Below are positions 32,055 to 40,614 of a stretch of DNA of 64,000 nucleotides, piece by piece; the first letter of the stretch is position 1, and every line of letters begins with the position of its first letter. Position numbers and translations under genes: made by a program. Origin of the DNA: Palsa-661 sp035535015 (GTDB lineage Bacteria; Actinomycetota; Acidimicrobiia; Acidimicrobiales; UBA8190); contig DATLQU010000011.1 of the NCBI GenBank assembly GCA_035535015.1, positions 176,112-240,111 on the forward strand. The letters run 5' to 3'. Under the pieces are notes generated by a model. It had not been told where the DNA came from. It searched no databases and worked only from the letters and a program-made list of their open reading frames with translations.

Positions 32055-33041
32055 CTACATCGGCTGACCGAAGGCAGGGAGGACCCTGCGCTCGAAGAGC
32101 TCGAGGCTCGACCACGCCAACTCCAGCGGCATGCCGCCGCACAGCGGGTGGAACATGGCGAAGGGAAATGGTGCCACCCGCTGCTCGGTCACGAACTGCT
32201 CGGGCGTCAGCACTCGGTATTGGCCGCTTTCCCGCAGCTCGTCGGTGTCCTCGGTCCGCCGGTACGGCGTGGCCACTCCTTCTTGGGCCTGCCAGGTGCC
32301 GTAGGCGTTCATCTCATGGAGGAAATAGGGCGCCATGGCCGTCCACCCCGCCTCGGGGTCCTCCGCCAGGGCCACCACCTGGTTGGACGGCACGGGGCAC
32401 GGACCGGGGTCCGGCCGCCCTAGCGTCTGCACCTCGTCGCGGTAGAAGTCCCACACATCGGGGACGGACGGAATGAATCCGTCGGCGATCCGCGCGGCGC
32501 GCCGCGCCGCGGCTTCGCCGCTGCCGCCGAGGATGATTGCCGGCCCCCCGGCACGGAAGGGTGCCGGGGTCAGGTGCACGGTACGTCCCCGATACTCGAA
32601 GGGCTCTCCGGTGAAGGCGTCCTTCAACGTGGCCACCAAAGCGGTGACCCGTTCGGCGCGCTCCGCCATGGGAATGCCGTACATGGCGAATTCCTCCCGG
32701 ACGTACCCTCCGGCCACGATCAGATCGATACGGCCTCGGCTCAGGTTGTCGAGCACCAGCAGGTCCTCGGCCAGCCGCAACGGGTCGTAGAAGGGAGCGA
32801 TCAGGGCCGCCACCATGAGGCGCACGTTCCTGGTACGCGCCGCCATGGCCGCCAACATCGGCACCGGGCTCGGCAGGTACTCGTCGGGAGATCCATGGTG
32901 CTCGGAGACGGCGATGCTGACGCACCCAAGCTTGTCGGCCCACTGCACCATGTCGAGGGCAGCCGCGTAGCGGTCGGCCACCGTGGTGCCGGCGAAGGCC
33001 GGATTTCGGAAGTCGAACCGCATGCCGAAAAGCACCGTCAC
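32055..33041 (-). CDS. luciferase-like (LLM) flavin/F420-dependent oxidoreductase
   Basis: The 328-residue TIM-barrel protein is of the bacterial luciferase superfamily. It starts FGMRFDFRNPAFAG and has SIAVSEHHGSPDEYLPSP (conserved EHH), VRLMVAALIAPFYDPLRLAEDLLVLDNLSRGRID, GGYVREEFAMYGI and GPAIILGGSGEAAARRAARIADGF. It could use FMNH2 or F420H2, and this cannot be decided from sequence alone. ATG 33041 overlaps the thioesterase stop by 4 bases (ATGA), so they form an operon. Confidence 0.87.
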   Translation of the reverse strand: MTVLFGMRFDFRNPAFAGTTVADRYAAALDMVQWADKLGCVSIAVSEHHGSPDEYLPSPVPMLAAMAARTRNVRLMVAALIAPFYDPLRLAEDLLVLDNLSRGRIDLIVAGGYVREEFAMYGIPMAERAERVTALVATLKDAFTGEPFEYRGRTVHLTPAPFRAGGPAIILGGSGEAAARRAARIADGFIPSVPDVWDFYRDEVQTLGRPDPGPCPVPSNQVVALAEDPEAGWTAMAPYFLHEMNAYGTWQAQEGVATPYRRTEDTDELRESGQYRVLTPEQFVTEQRVAPFPFAMFHPLCGGMPLELAWSSLELFERRVLPAFGQPM

Positions 33042-33823
33042 CGTCCTTGTCGGGTGAACAGACGCGTGGTGGCGATGGCAGCCAGCCGATCATGGCTGCC
33101 GTGGTCGTGCACCTCGACCTGGCACAGCCCTTGGTGGGTCCGTGCCTGCGCCATCACCGGCCCGTTGCGCACGGGCTGCAGGAAGCGCACGTCCAACGCG
33201 GACAGGGTGTGCCCGGGTGAACCGGAGACCGCCGCTTCCTCCACGGCCAGGGCGATCAGACCGCCGTTTATCGTGTTCGCCGCGTTGAGCCCGTCCTCCG
33301 AGCGCTCTAAGACCACCACGCCCGGCTCGACGCGTCGACAGCGGGCCCGGTCGGCGAGGGGTACGGACAAGGTCTGCGTGGGTGCTGGCAGATCGAAGCT
33401 CAGCACATCGGGCAGGCGCACGGTGGGATCGTGCACGGCCATGAATGACGCCGACCCGAAGGCGAAAACGTCGCCGTCATCGTCGGCGAAGTCGACGCTG
33501 GCCACGAACACCGTACGACCCTTCTTCACTGATCGTCCCGTGGCGCGCACCATACCTGAAGACGGTGCCGGCCGATAGAGGTGGATGTCGAGTTCCAAGG
33601 TAACCGGCACGCGGTCGACCATATGCTTGGCCGCCAGTAGGCCGGTGACCATGTCGGCCCACACGGCCAGGACGGAGGTCCGCAGGTTCGCCATCCCCGG
33701 CACGTGCATCTCGGGGATGATCGAAGCCGAGCCCTCGAGACCCTCTTCAGTGGAGCGGACACCGAAGCCGAGCTCGTTCAGAATGTGCTTCGGGGCACGG
33801 CCCCCGTCGTCCGGCTCGGTCAT
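33038..33823 (-). CDS. double hot-dog thioesterase-like protein
   Basis: The 261-residue protein looks like two hot-dog folds in tandem. The first half includes SASIIPEMHVPGMANLRTSVLAVWADMVTGLLAAKHM (the PaaI/acyl-CoA thioesterase pattern) and TLELDIHLYRPAPSSG. The second half includes NTINGGLIALAVEEAAVSG and TLSALDVRFLQPVRNGP. It would hydrolyse an acyl-CoA, freeing CoA. The start is taken as ATG 33823 because the further 15 codons to 33868 are proline- and basic-rich and crowd the divergent hydratase. It precedes the LLM oxidoreductase in an operon. Confidence 0.8.
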   Translation of the reverse strand: MTEPDDGGRAPKHILNELGFGVRSTEEGLEGSASIIPEMHVPGMANLRTSVLAVWADMVTGLLAAKHMVDRVPVTLELDIHLYRPAPSSGMVRATGRSVKKGRTVFVASVDFADDDGDVFAFGSASFMAVHDPTVRLPDVLSFDLPAPTQTLSVPLADRARCRRVEPGVVVLERSEDGLNAANTINGGLIALAVEEAAVSGSPGHTLSALDVRFLQPVRNGPVMAQARTHQGLCQVEVHDHGSHDRLAAIATTRLFTRQGR

Positions 33824-33879
33824 CGTGGTGGGACTGGGTCGCTTTCCCCGGTCGCCGGGGACGGGCATGCTGGGGATCG

Positions 33880-34674
33880 ATGACCGACGACCTCAGGACC
33901 CCCAACCTCCGCTTCGAGCGCCACGGATCCATCGCCTGGTGCATCATCGACCGCCGAGCCACCCGTAACGCCCTGACCCCGGCCATGTACTACGGCATCA
34001 AGCGGGCCGTGGAGCTGGTCAACTCGGACCCCGACCTGGCCGCCCTGATCGTCACCGGCACGGGCGACGTCTTCGCCCCCGGCGGGGACCTCGGCGGGCG
34101 CTCGGACCAGGGTGAGGAGTTGCCGGACGTGACCGGGCAGGATGTGCTGCCCTTCTTGGCCATCCGCGACAGCAACGCACCGGTCGTGGCCGCCGTCAAC
34201 GGCATCTGCCAGGCGGGGGGGTTGTTGATCGCCATGATGGCCGACATCGCGGTGGCCAGTGACAGGGCCACCTTCCGGGTCCCCGAACTCCTGCGCGGCA
34301 TCCCGGATGCCACCTATGCCGCCGCCCTGCCGGCTCATGTGGGCATGGCCGTGGCCAGAGACCTGCTGCTCACGGGCCGAAGCTTCGACGCGGCCGAAGC
34401 ACTGCGCATCGGCCTGCTGTCTCGGGTTGTGCCCCACGACGACCTGCGAGACGCCGCCGTGCAGGCCACCTATCAGCTCCTGCGCAGTGCGCCCACAGCG
34501 CGGTCCCAGGTCAAGCGGATGATCAATGAGCGCTACGGGCACGTGGACTACCAGACGATGTTCTGGGCCATCGAGCACTCTCCCGAGCTGCGCGAGGGCA
34601 TGCGCGCCTTCATGGAGAAGAGGCCGCCCGCCTGGATCCCGGCGGACGTCCCGGTGCCCGCCCCTCGCATCTGA
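33880..34674 (+). CDS. enoyl-CoA hydratase/isomerase
   Basis: The 264-residue crotonase-fold protein has IIDRRATRNALTPAMYYGIKRAVE, GDVFAPGGDLGGRS (first oxyanion segment), VNGICQAGGLLIAMMADIAVAS (second) and LLTGRSFDAAEALRIGLLSRVV. The C-terminus has the trimer-forming helix (YQTMFWAIEHSPELREGMRAFMEKRPP), ending as in functional hydratases. It is divergent from the thioesterase/LLM operon and converges on another hydratase three bases away. The substrate is unknown. Confidence 0.9.
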   Translation: MTDDLRTPNLRFERHGSIAWCIIDRRATRNALTPAMYYGIKRAVELVNSDPDLAALIVTGTGDVFAPGGDLGGRSDQGEELPDVTGQDVLPFLAIRDSNAPVVAAVNGICQAGGLLIAMMADIAVASDRATFRVPELLRGIPDATYAAALPAHVGMAVARDLLLTGRSFDAAEALRIGLLSRVVPHDDLRDAAVQATYQLLRSAPTARSQVKRMINERYGHVDYQTMFWAIEHSPELREGMRAFMEKRPPAWIPADVPVPAPRI

Positions 34675-34677
34675 GCG

Positions 34678-35586
34678 TCAACCGTCGGCCCGGACCGTGT
34701 CCTTTTCGGCCGGGACGATGGGCGGGGCATTGCGCCAGTTCGGGATGCCCGAGTCCTCCTTGGCCACCGGGTAGTGATCGTCGTTCACCCAGGCCCAATG
34801 CGAGTGGTTGAGCTCGTGCAGGGTGAAGCAGGCGTTCAGGGCATTGTAAAAGCCCATGTTGTCGACCGACTGGTTGACGGACTCCTTGATGAGCAGTGAC
34901 GTCATGGTGGGCAGCTGGGTGATCCGGCGGGCGAAGTCCAGAGTCATGTCGTCAACCCGGTCGGCGGGGAAGATCTTGCTGATCATGCCTAACCGGTGAG
35001 CCTCTTCGGCGTCGATGGCGTCGCCCGTCAGCAGCAGCTCCTTGGCCTTGCGGGGGCCGAACTCCCAAGGGTGGGCGAAGTACTCGACACCGCACATGCC
35101 GAGCCGGGCCCCGACCACATCGGCGAAGCGGGTCCCTTCGGCGCATACGATCAGGTCGCAGGCCCATAGCAGCATGAGCCCGGCGGCGTAGACATCACCG
35201 TGGGCCTGGCCGATGGTGATCTTGCGCAAGTTGCGCCAGCGGCGGGTGTTGTCGAAGAAGTAGTGCCATTCCTGCAGCATCAGCGATTCCGAGGCCTGGC
35301 GGGTGCCACCGTTGACCTGCCGGGTCGGGTGCTGGTTGGGACCGGGGGTGAACTCCTCGATGGACACCTTCGACCCCATGTCATGGCCGGAGGAGAACAT
35401 CGGGCCGGTGCCGCCCAGGACCACGACCCGCACTTCGTCGTCGGCCTCGGCGTGGAGAAAGGCCTCGTTCAGCTCCACGAGCAGGCCCCGGTTCTGGGCG
35501 TTGCGGGCATCGGGCCGGTTCAGCATGATCCGGGCGATCTTCCCGTCGTCGAAGGTTTCGTAGAGCAGGAACTTGTACTCGGGCAT
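34678..35586 (-). CDS. enoyl-CoA hydratase/isomerase
   Basis: The 302-residue crotonase-fold protein is longer than usual owing to an insert after the first oxyanion segment (FSSGHDMGSKVSIEEFTPGPN, then a His- and Arg-rich loop) and a C-terminal extension (ELNHSHWAWVNDDHYPVA). The second oxyanion segment is GDVYAAGLMLLWACDLIVCA. Mycobacterial EchA proteins of this long type act in steroid or fatty-acid catabolism, which is only a hint. GAGCTGGAGAT precedes ATG 35586 (SD). Its upstream gap contains one of the TTGACGT palindromes 57 bp away. Confidence 0.88.
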   Translation of the reverse strand: MPEYKFLLYETFDDGKIARIMLNRPDARNAQNRGLLVELNEAFLHAEADDEVRVVVLGGTGPMFSSGHDMGSKVSIEEFTPGPNQHPTRQVNGGTRQASESLMLQEWHYFFDNTRRWRNLRKITIGQAHGDVYAAGLMLLWACDLIVCAEGTRFADVVGARLGMCGVEYFAHPWEFGPRKAKELLLTGDAIDAEEAHRLGMISKIFPADRVDDMTLDFARRITQLPTMTSLLIKESVNQSVDNMGFYNALNACFTLHELNHSHWAWVNDDHYPVAKEDSGIPNWRNAPPIVPAEKDTVRADG

Positions 35587-35642
35587 CTCCAGCTCCTCTT
35601 GGTCGGGCCCACCGGCCGCGGATCACGTAGCTTCGCCGCCGA

Positions 35643-35658
35643 TCGACGATGACGTCAA
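35643..35658. promoter_or_regulatory. TTGACGT-type operator, site F
   Basis: TCGACGATGACGTCAA, read on the minus strand as TTGACGTCATCGTCGA, has one full half-site and a weaker second. It lies 57 bp upstream of the hydratase at 34678-35586. On the minus strand it is preceded by TACCTGATA, nearly the same as TACCTGACA before site A, which extends the match to about 17 bases. Confidence 0.55.
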
Positions 35659-35752
35659 TATCAGGTACACGCCGGCCCGGCCGGACCACGCGTGCGCCAC
35701 TTCGAGGTGAAGCGGCCGGTGTTCTCAGCGCCACGGGCGAACGCCAACTGGG

Positions 35753-35785
35753 CCACCACCCACCACCCACCACCCACCACCACCC
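35753..35785. repeat. CCACCCA/CCACC microrepeat
   Basis: A run of tandem CCACCACCC and CCACCCA units in an intergenic region, with no associated gene. Confidence 0.7.
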
Positions 35786-35981
35786 GACACCCGAGTCATG
35801 GCCGGCCGCCACGATGGCGAGCCGAGCATCTGGTTGCCATCGAGCACGGCGCGCTGCGCCTGGGCGCGTACCGTGCCCGTGGAGCGGCACTCCCCATCGG
35901 CGGCGAATGGTGAGGACGGCGAACAGGTTCGCCTCGTCACCCGAGATGGCGACAGCTGCGCTGGTCAGACAAGCCGGTCTG

Positions 35982-36812
35982 TCAGGTCAGCCTTCCGGTC
36001 AGGAACCGGGCGACGTCGGTGGCCGGTGGGTAGGCCTCGGTCAGCCCGGCGGCGATGTAGCCGACGTCGGTGACGAGGATCTGGCCGGTGATGGCCACGG
36101 CCGCATCGCTGCACAGGAACACTAAGGGATAGGCCTGCTCGAGCGGGGTGGAAGCCTCGATGCCGAGCTCGGCTCGGTAGTCGGAGGCGAACCCCAGCCA
36201 CAGTTCCTTGTTGGCCTGGGCCAACGGCGTCTCGGTCGGGCCCGGACAGATGGCGTTGATCCGGACGCCTCGCTTGAGCAGCGGGTAGGCCTGGGAAGAG
36301 ACGTAGGCGCAGATGGTCTGCTTGCTGGACATGTAGTCGGCGCCGCCGTTCTGCTCGACCCACTGCACCGCCGACTCGAAGTCCGGCGTTGCCAGGTAAT
36401 CCCTCAGCCGCTCCAGGTTCGACTCCCAGCCGAGACCGGCGGCCGAAGAGATGAAGCCTATGGCGGAGCCGGGCGGCAACGTCCCTTCGTCCAGCATTCG
36501 GTCGATCATGTGCCGGTGGCCGATGAAGTTGATCTTCTCGATACCCGGCGTACCGTCGGCCACGCCGGCGCAGGAGAACAGGGCATTGACCGGGCCGCCC
36601 AGCTGGTCGAGCGCCTGGTCGATCGATCCCTTCTCGGACAGGTCGACGTGGATGAACTTGGCGCCCGTCAGGGAGGGTTCGGCGATGTCCATGACCACCA
36701 CCTCAGCACCGGCGTCCCGTGCCAGCTCGGCCGTTGCCGCCCCCATGCCGGTGGCTCCGCCCACCACGAGCGCCCGCTTGCCCTTGAAACCGAATGAGTC
36801 GAACACGCCCAT
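35982..36812 (-). CDS. SDR oxidoreductase, 3-alpha-hydroxysteroid dehydrogenase-like
   Basis: The 276-residue SDR has the cofactor loop VVGGATGMGAATAELARDAG, the catalytic YxxxK in ADYMSSKQ, and the segment GVRINAICPGPTETPL. The layout (short central region, FISSAAGLGWESNLERLRDYLATPDFESAVQWVEQN before the catalytic Tyr) is like the HsdA/carbonyl reductase group acting on 3-alpha-hydroxysteroids or bulky alcohols. ATG 36812 is favoured because AGGAG lies nine bases upstream; a GTG at 36818 is too close. It is 30 bases downstream of the CoA-transferase and likely in its operon. Confidence 0.87.
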   Translation of the reverse strand: MGVFDSFGFKGKRALVVGGATGMGAATAELARDAGAEVVVMDIAEPSLTGAKFIHVDLSEKGSIDQALDQLGGPVNALFSCAGVADGTPGIEKINFIGHRHMIDRMLDEGTLPPGSAIGFISSAAGLGWESNLERLRDYLATPDFESAVQWVEQNGGADYMSSKQTICAYVSSQAYPLLKRGVRINAICPGPTETPLAQANKELWLGFASDYRAELGIEASTPLEQAYPLVFLCSDAAVAITGQILVTDVGYIAAGLTEAYPPATDVARFLTGRLT

Positions 36813-36842
36813 GTCCACTGTCTCCTAGTTCGTCGGGTTGCG

Positions 36843-38057
36843 TCAGGCAGTGATACCGCGGACCTTGAGATCCACGATGGTGTCCCAGTCGAGCCCCAGA
36901 TCCAACAGGACCTTGTCCCCGTGCTCGTTGAACTCGGGTGCCCGCTTGGGCACCGCGGGCACGCCGCCATACTGGATGGGCGCGGCCACCAGCTGGAAAG
37001 GCTTTCCCTCCGCTGTCTCGCACGACTGCATGTAGCCGTTGGCTTCTGACTGGGGATCGGCCGCCACTTCCAGGGTGTTCTGGACAACCGCCCACTGTCC
37101 GGTGAAGTGCTCGAGCTTCTCGCGCCACTCCGCCAGGGTGTGCTTGGCGAAGGCATCGCGCAGAACGTCGATGGCCTCGGCGGTGTTGGCCGTGAGCGAC
37201 TCATGGTCGGCGAAACGGGAATCCTCTGCGAGTTCGGGCCGTCCGATCACCTCGCACATCGAGGGCCAGTACTTGGCCGCCTGTAGGCAGGTCAGCGCGA
37301 TCCACCGGCCGTCGCTGGCCAAGTAGTTCCCGGTTAGCGGGTTGCGGGGCACTGAACCCGGCGCCGGCTGCCAGGGGAAGTTGAGCAGCAGCGACATGCT
37401 GATGGTCTGGCCCATGGCCCACATGCCCGATGACAACAGCGACACGTCGACGGTCGTGGCTTCGCCGGTACGTTCGCGGTGAAACAGCGCCCCCATGATC
37501 CCGCCGGCAATGGTCATGGCGCCGATAGAGTCGCCGAAGCCGGGTCCGGGCGGCGGCGCCACATGATCGGAATCAGTCCTCGTCACCGCAAGGGCCACGC
37601 CCGAGCGTGCCCAGAAGGCGAGCGAGTCGTAGGAGCCCTTGTCCGCGTCCGGCCCGCGCTCACCCTGGCCGGTGCCTCGGGTGTAGATGATGTTCGGGTT
37701 ATGGGCCCGGATATCCTCCACGTCGATCTTGAGTTTCTTGCGGACGGCGGGAAGCTTGTTGGTGAGGAAGACGTCGGACGTTTCCGCCAGCTTGTAGAGA
37801 ATCTCGATGCCCTCGGGGGAGGCCAGGTCGAGCCCGAGACTCTGCTTACCCCGGTTGGAGTGCTCGAGCAGGACGTGCACGTCACCGGGAATGATCCCCA
37901 CGCCCGAGGAAGCCAGTCCGCGCATGGCGTCGCCCCGTTCGACGTGCTCGATCTTGATGACTTCGGCTCCCCAATCGGCCAGCATGGCCGACGCCGCCGG
38001 CACGAAGGTCTGCTCGGCCACCTCGAGGATGCGCACGCCCTCCATCACGGTAGTCAT
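36843..38057 (-). CDS. CaiB/BaiF family CoA-transferase
   Basis: The 404-residue class III CoA-transferase has VRILEVAEQTFVPAASAMLADWGAEVIKIEH, a GTGQGERGP segment, the catalytic aspartate in PGFGDSIGAMTIAGGIMGAL and the NPLTGNYLASDGRWIALTC lid. The AGGAGGAG Shine-Dalgarno before ATG 38057 is strong, so it should be well translated. It is followed by the HsdA-like SDR. Such pairs are typical of bile-acid or steroid CoA metabolism, where the CoA-transferase recycles CoA between steroid acids, though that use is inferred. Confidence 0.9.
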   Translation of the reverse strand: MTTVMEGVRILEVAEQTFVPAASAMLADWGAEVIKIEHVERGDAMRGLASSGVGIIPGDVHVLLEHSNRGKQSLGLDLASPEGIEILYKLAETSDVFLTNKLPAVRKKLKIDVEDIRAHNPNIIYTRGTGQGERGPDADKGSYDSLAFWARSGVALAVTRTDSDHVAPPPGPGFGDSIGAMTIAGGIMGALFHRERTGEATTVDVSLLSSGMWAMGQTISMSLLLNFPWQPAPGSVPRNPLTGNYLASDGRWIALTCLQAAKYWPSMCEVIGRPELAEDSRFADHESLTANTAEAIDVLRDAFAKHTLAEWREKLEHFTGQWAVVQNTLEVAADPQSEANGYMQSCETAEGKPFQLVAAPIQYGGVPAVPKRAPEFNEHGDKVLLDLGLDWDTIVDLKVRGITA

Positions 38058-38183
38058 GGTCTCCTCCTAGGTAAAAGGGCGGTGCGCTCGCCGACCCTGG
38101 GAACGGGACGAGCGGCCGATGTCGACGCTGATGGTACTACCGGCGCTCCAGACGCCGCCCGCCGCGCAGACGGCACAGAGTGC

Positions 38184-39464
38184 TCAGCCACCAAGACGTC
38201 CGGTCGGAGACGAAGACGGGCCACGGGGAACATCACGGAAAGGCACTTCGCGGTCGAGGGATCGCTCGCGGGGCATGCCGAGTATGCGCTCGCTGATCAC
38301 GTTGCGGGCCATCTCGGTCGTCCCACCGCCGATGCAGCCGGTCTGGCGCATCAGGTAGTCGAGGCCTCGTTCGGCGAGCACCCCGTCCGCCGCCGTCCAT
38401 GACCCACCCGTAGTCCCGGCCAGCTCGAAGGCGATGGTGCGCGTCCGGGCCGAGGTCGTGCCCTTGAACAGCCGGGGGATGGCTGCGGCCTGATCGCTCA
38501 ACACCTTGGCGCCGATGCCGCGACCGATGCGCTGCTGGAGCCGACCAGCCACAACGTCGAGCATACGGGCCTCGCCAACGAGCTCCTGGGCGCTCGGGTC
38601 GTCCAACCGGCCGGCGGCGCGGGCCAGGGCACTGTAGGAGGCGGAGGCGAAGGTTGTGCTCACGCTGCTGGCGAAGGTGACGAGCGGGGATTCGTAGAGG
38701 AGCCGTTCGTGAAACATCCAGCGCACTCCGACCGTCCACCCTTTGTCGACCTCGCCGATCCGGTCGCTGTCGGGGACGATCACGTCGGTCAGGAACTCTT
38801 GGCAGAACTCCCGGGAGCCGTTGAGCATCTCGATTCGGTGGATCTCGATGCCCGGCTGGTGCAGGGGGAGGATGAACACGGTGAGGCCGCGGTGCTTGGG
38901 GACGTCCCAATTGGTACGGGCCAGGCACAAACTCCAATCCGACCACCAGGCACCCGTGGTCCAGATTTTCGACCCGTTGAGCATCCACTGGTCGCCGTCG
39001 CGCACGGCCGACGTGAGCGCGCCAGCCACGTCCGATCCGCCCCCCGGCTCCGACAGAAGCTGCATCCACAGCTCCTCTCCTCGCAAGATGGCGGGGACGT
39101 GGGTGCGCTTCTGCTCCTCGGTGCCGAATTCGAGGAGGATGGCCAGGCACGGCGAGAAGGTAGGGACCTGGATGCGGGCCGGGAACTCGTATCCGGCCAG
39201 CGCCCCATTGAGCGCCCGCTGATGATCCGGCGTCAAGCCCAAGCCCCCGTACTCCCGGGGGACGCAGACGCCGGCGAAGCCCGCCTCGTAGAACATGCGC
39301 TGCAACTGGCGCTCACGTTCAATTTCGGCCGACTCCTGTTCCTCGGTGAGGTTGGTGCGGAAGGCTCCCTCGTAGAGACTCGGGTCGGCTTCGGGAAGGT
39401 CGGCGGTCGCCCAGGCGCGGGCCCGGTTGCTGAAGCTGGTCACGTCCTCGGGACCGTTGCGCAC
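38184..39464 (-). CDS. acyl-CoA dehydrogenase, large subunit type (tandem pair 2)
   Basis: The 426-residue dehydrogenase has YEAGFAGVCVPREYGGLGL, the flavin loop LLSEPGGGSDVAGALTSAV (GGGSD where the other has DAGSD), SKIWTTGAWWSDWSLCLART, and a C-terminal GCIGGGTTEMARNVISERILGMP. The canonical EGT glutamate is replaced by GGT. GTG 39464 overlaps the stop of the small-subunit gene (TAGTG) behind an AGGAGGAG Shine-Dalgarno. The open frame up to 39830 is the neighbour read in another frame. It should pair with 39464-40603 as a heterotetramer. Confidence 0.87.
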   Translation of the reverse strand: MRNGPEDVTSFSNRARAWATADLPEADPSLYEGAFRTNLTEEQESAEIERERQLQRMFYEAGFAGVCVPREYGGLGLTPDHQRALNGALAGYEFPARIQVPTFSPCLAILLEFGTEEQKRTHVPAILRGEELWMQLLSEPGGGSDVAGALTSAVRDGDQWMLNGSKIWTTGAWWSDWSLCLARTNWDVPKHRGLTVFILPLHQPGIEIHRIEMLNGSREFCQEFLTDVIVPDSDRIGEVDKGWTVGVRWMFHERLLYESPLVTFASSVSTTFASASYSALARAAGRLDDPSAQELVGEARMLDVVAGRLQQRIGRGIGAKVLSDQAAAIPRLFKGTTSARTRTIAFELAGTTGGSWTAADGVLAERGLDYLMRQTGCIGGGTTEMARNVISERILGMPRERSLDREVPFRDVPRGPSSSPTGRLGG

Positions 39465-40603
39465 TACCGCTCCTCCTGCTCGACCAGCAGCTCGGCGATC
39501 CGTCGGCGGTGGAGAGAAGGCGTGCCCAGGATCGCCCGGTTGAGGGTGACCCGACGAAGCAGCAAATGGAGATCGTGCTCGTAGGTGAGGCCGATGCCCC
39601 CGTGGATCTGGACACAGTCCTGGAGCATCTCTCCGCCGTACTCGCCCACGAAGGCGGCGGCCACGCTGACGAGCTCGGCGGCATCGGTGGCGCCGGCGTC
39701 GACGGCTGCGGCAGCAGAGTCGGTCACCGCGTGGCCGGCTTCGAGCCAGGTCTTCATGTCGGCGAAACGGTGCTTGAGCTCCTGATAGGAGGCCAGTGGA
39801 CGGCCGAAGGAGTAGCGATCGAACGCCCACTCCACGGTCATGTCGAATGCACGTTCCATGGCGCCCACGGACTCGGCGGCCAGCAAGACCAATGCCAAAC
39901 GCAGCTGGTGCTCGACCTGGGCGCCGGCGCCGCCCAACTCGCCGACCACGGCGTCGAGAGGCAACCGGACGTTCGCCAATCTGACCACCCAGAAGCGCCG
40001 GGTCAGGTCCACCGACTGCATCGGCTCCAGGGTCACTCCGGGCGCGTCAGTGGGGACGAGCACCTGGGTGAGCCCGCCGCCGGTGCGACCGCTGACGAGG
40101 AGATGGCCGGCCTGGGCCGCCGACTCGACCGGTCGCTTCACGCCGTCGAGCACCACCTCGGCCCCGTCGACGGAGACGTCCAGGGACAGACCTTCGGGTC
40201 TGTGCCCCTGCGGGGATGCCTCGGAGAAGCACCATGAGATGACAGCGGAACCCGCTAGCAGGTCGCAGAGCGGCTGGCCGTGACCGACGGGGTCCTCGGC
40301 ACCGAGTGCGGCGGCAGCGATGTTGCAGGGAACGAACGGGCCCGGCGCGGCGTGACGGCCGAACTCGTGGGCCAGCAGCGTGGCGTCGCCCAGCCCACCT
40401 CCGCTGAGGCTCCCTCCGCCGCGCTCCTCGGGCACGAGAAGCGATGTCCAGCCGAGCTCCGCACCTTGGCGCCAGTACTCCTCCTCATAGCCGGCCGGGT
40501 GCTCGCGCAGCTTGCGCAGTTGGTCGACCGGCACGGTGTTCGACAGGTACCTGGCGGTGGTCTCCCGAAGGGACCGCTGGTCCTCGGTGAGCTCGAACTG
40601 CAT
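39464..40603 (-). CDS. acyl-CoA dehydrogenase, small subunit type (tandem pair 2)
   Basis: The 379-residue dehydrogenase-fold protein starts MQFELTEDQRSLRETTARYL, contains the YSFGRPLASYQELKHRFADMKTWLEAGHAV helix and VQIHGGIGLTYEHDLHLLLRR, and lacks both the SEPDAGSD loop and a catalytic EGT motif. This is the non-catalytic partner type of FadE pairs from steroid-like pathways. The next gene is its probable catalytic subunit, coupled by the TAGTG overlap. It is separated from the upstream aldehyde dehydrogenase by 11 bases, giving a three-gene operon. Confidence 0.87.
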   Translation of the reverse strand: MQFELTEDQRSLRETTARYLSNTVPVDQLRKLREHPAGYEEEYWRQGAELGWTSLLVPEERGGGSLSGGGLGDATLLAHEFGRHAAPGPFVPCNIAAAALGAEDPVGHGQPLCDLLAGSAVISWCFSEASPQGHRPEGLSLDVSVDGAEVVLDGVKRPVESAAQAGHLLVSGRTGGGLTQVLVPTDAPGVTLEPMQSVDLTRRFWVVRLANVRLPLDAVVGELGGAGAQVEHQLRLALVLLAAESVGAMERAFDMTVEWAFDRYSFGRPLASYQELKHRFADMKTWLEAGHAVTDSAAAAVDAGATDAAELVSVAAAFVGEYGGEMLQDCVQIHGGIGLTYEHDLHLLLRRVTLNRAILGTPSLHRRRIAELLVEQEER

Positions 40604-40614
40604 GGACGGTCGGC

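Larger units (their letters stand above)
35587..35981. other. 395-bp intergenic region
   Basis: No gene is supported here. The open frames are weak and compositionally odd. The region holds a TTGACGT-type operator at 35643-35658 upstream of the hydratase and a CCACCACCC-type microrepeat at 35753-35785. Confidence 0.6.
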
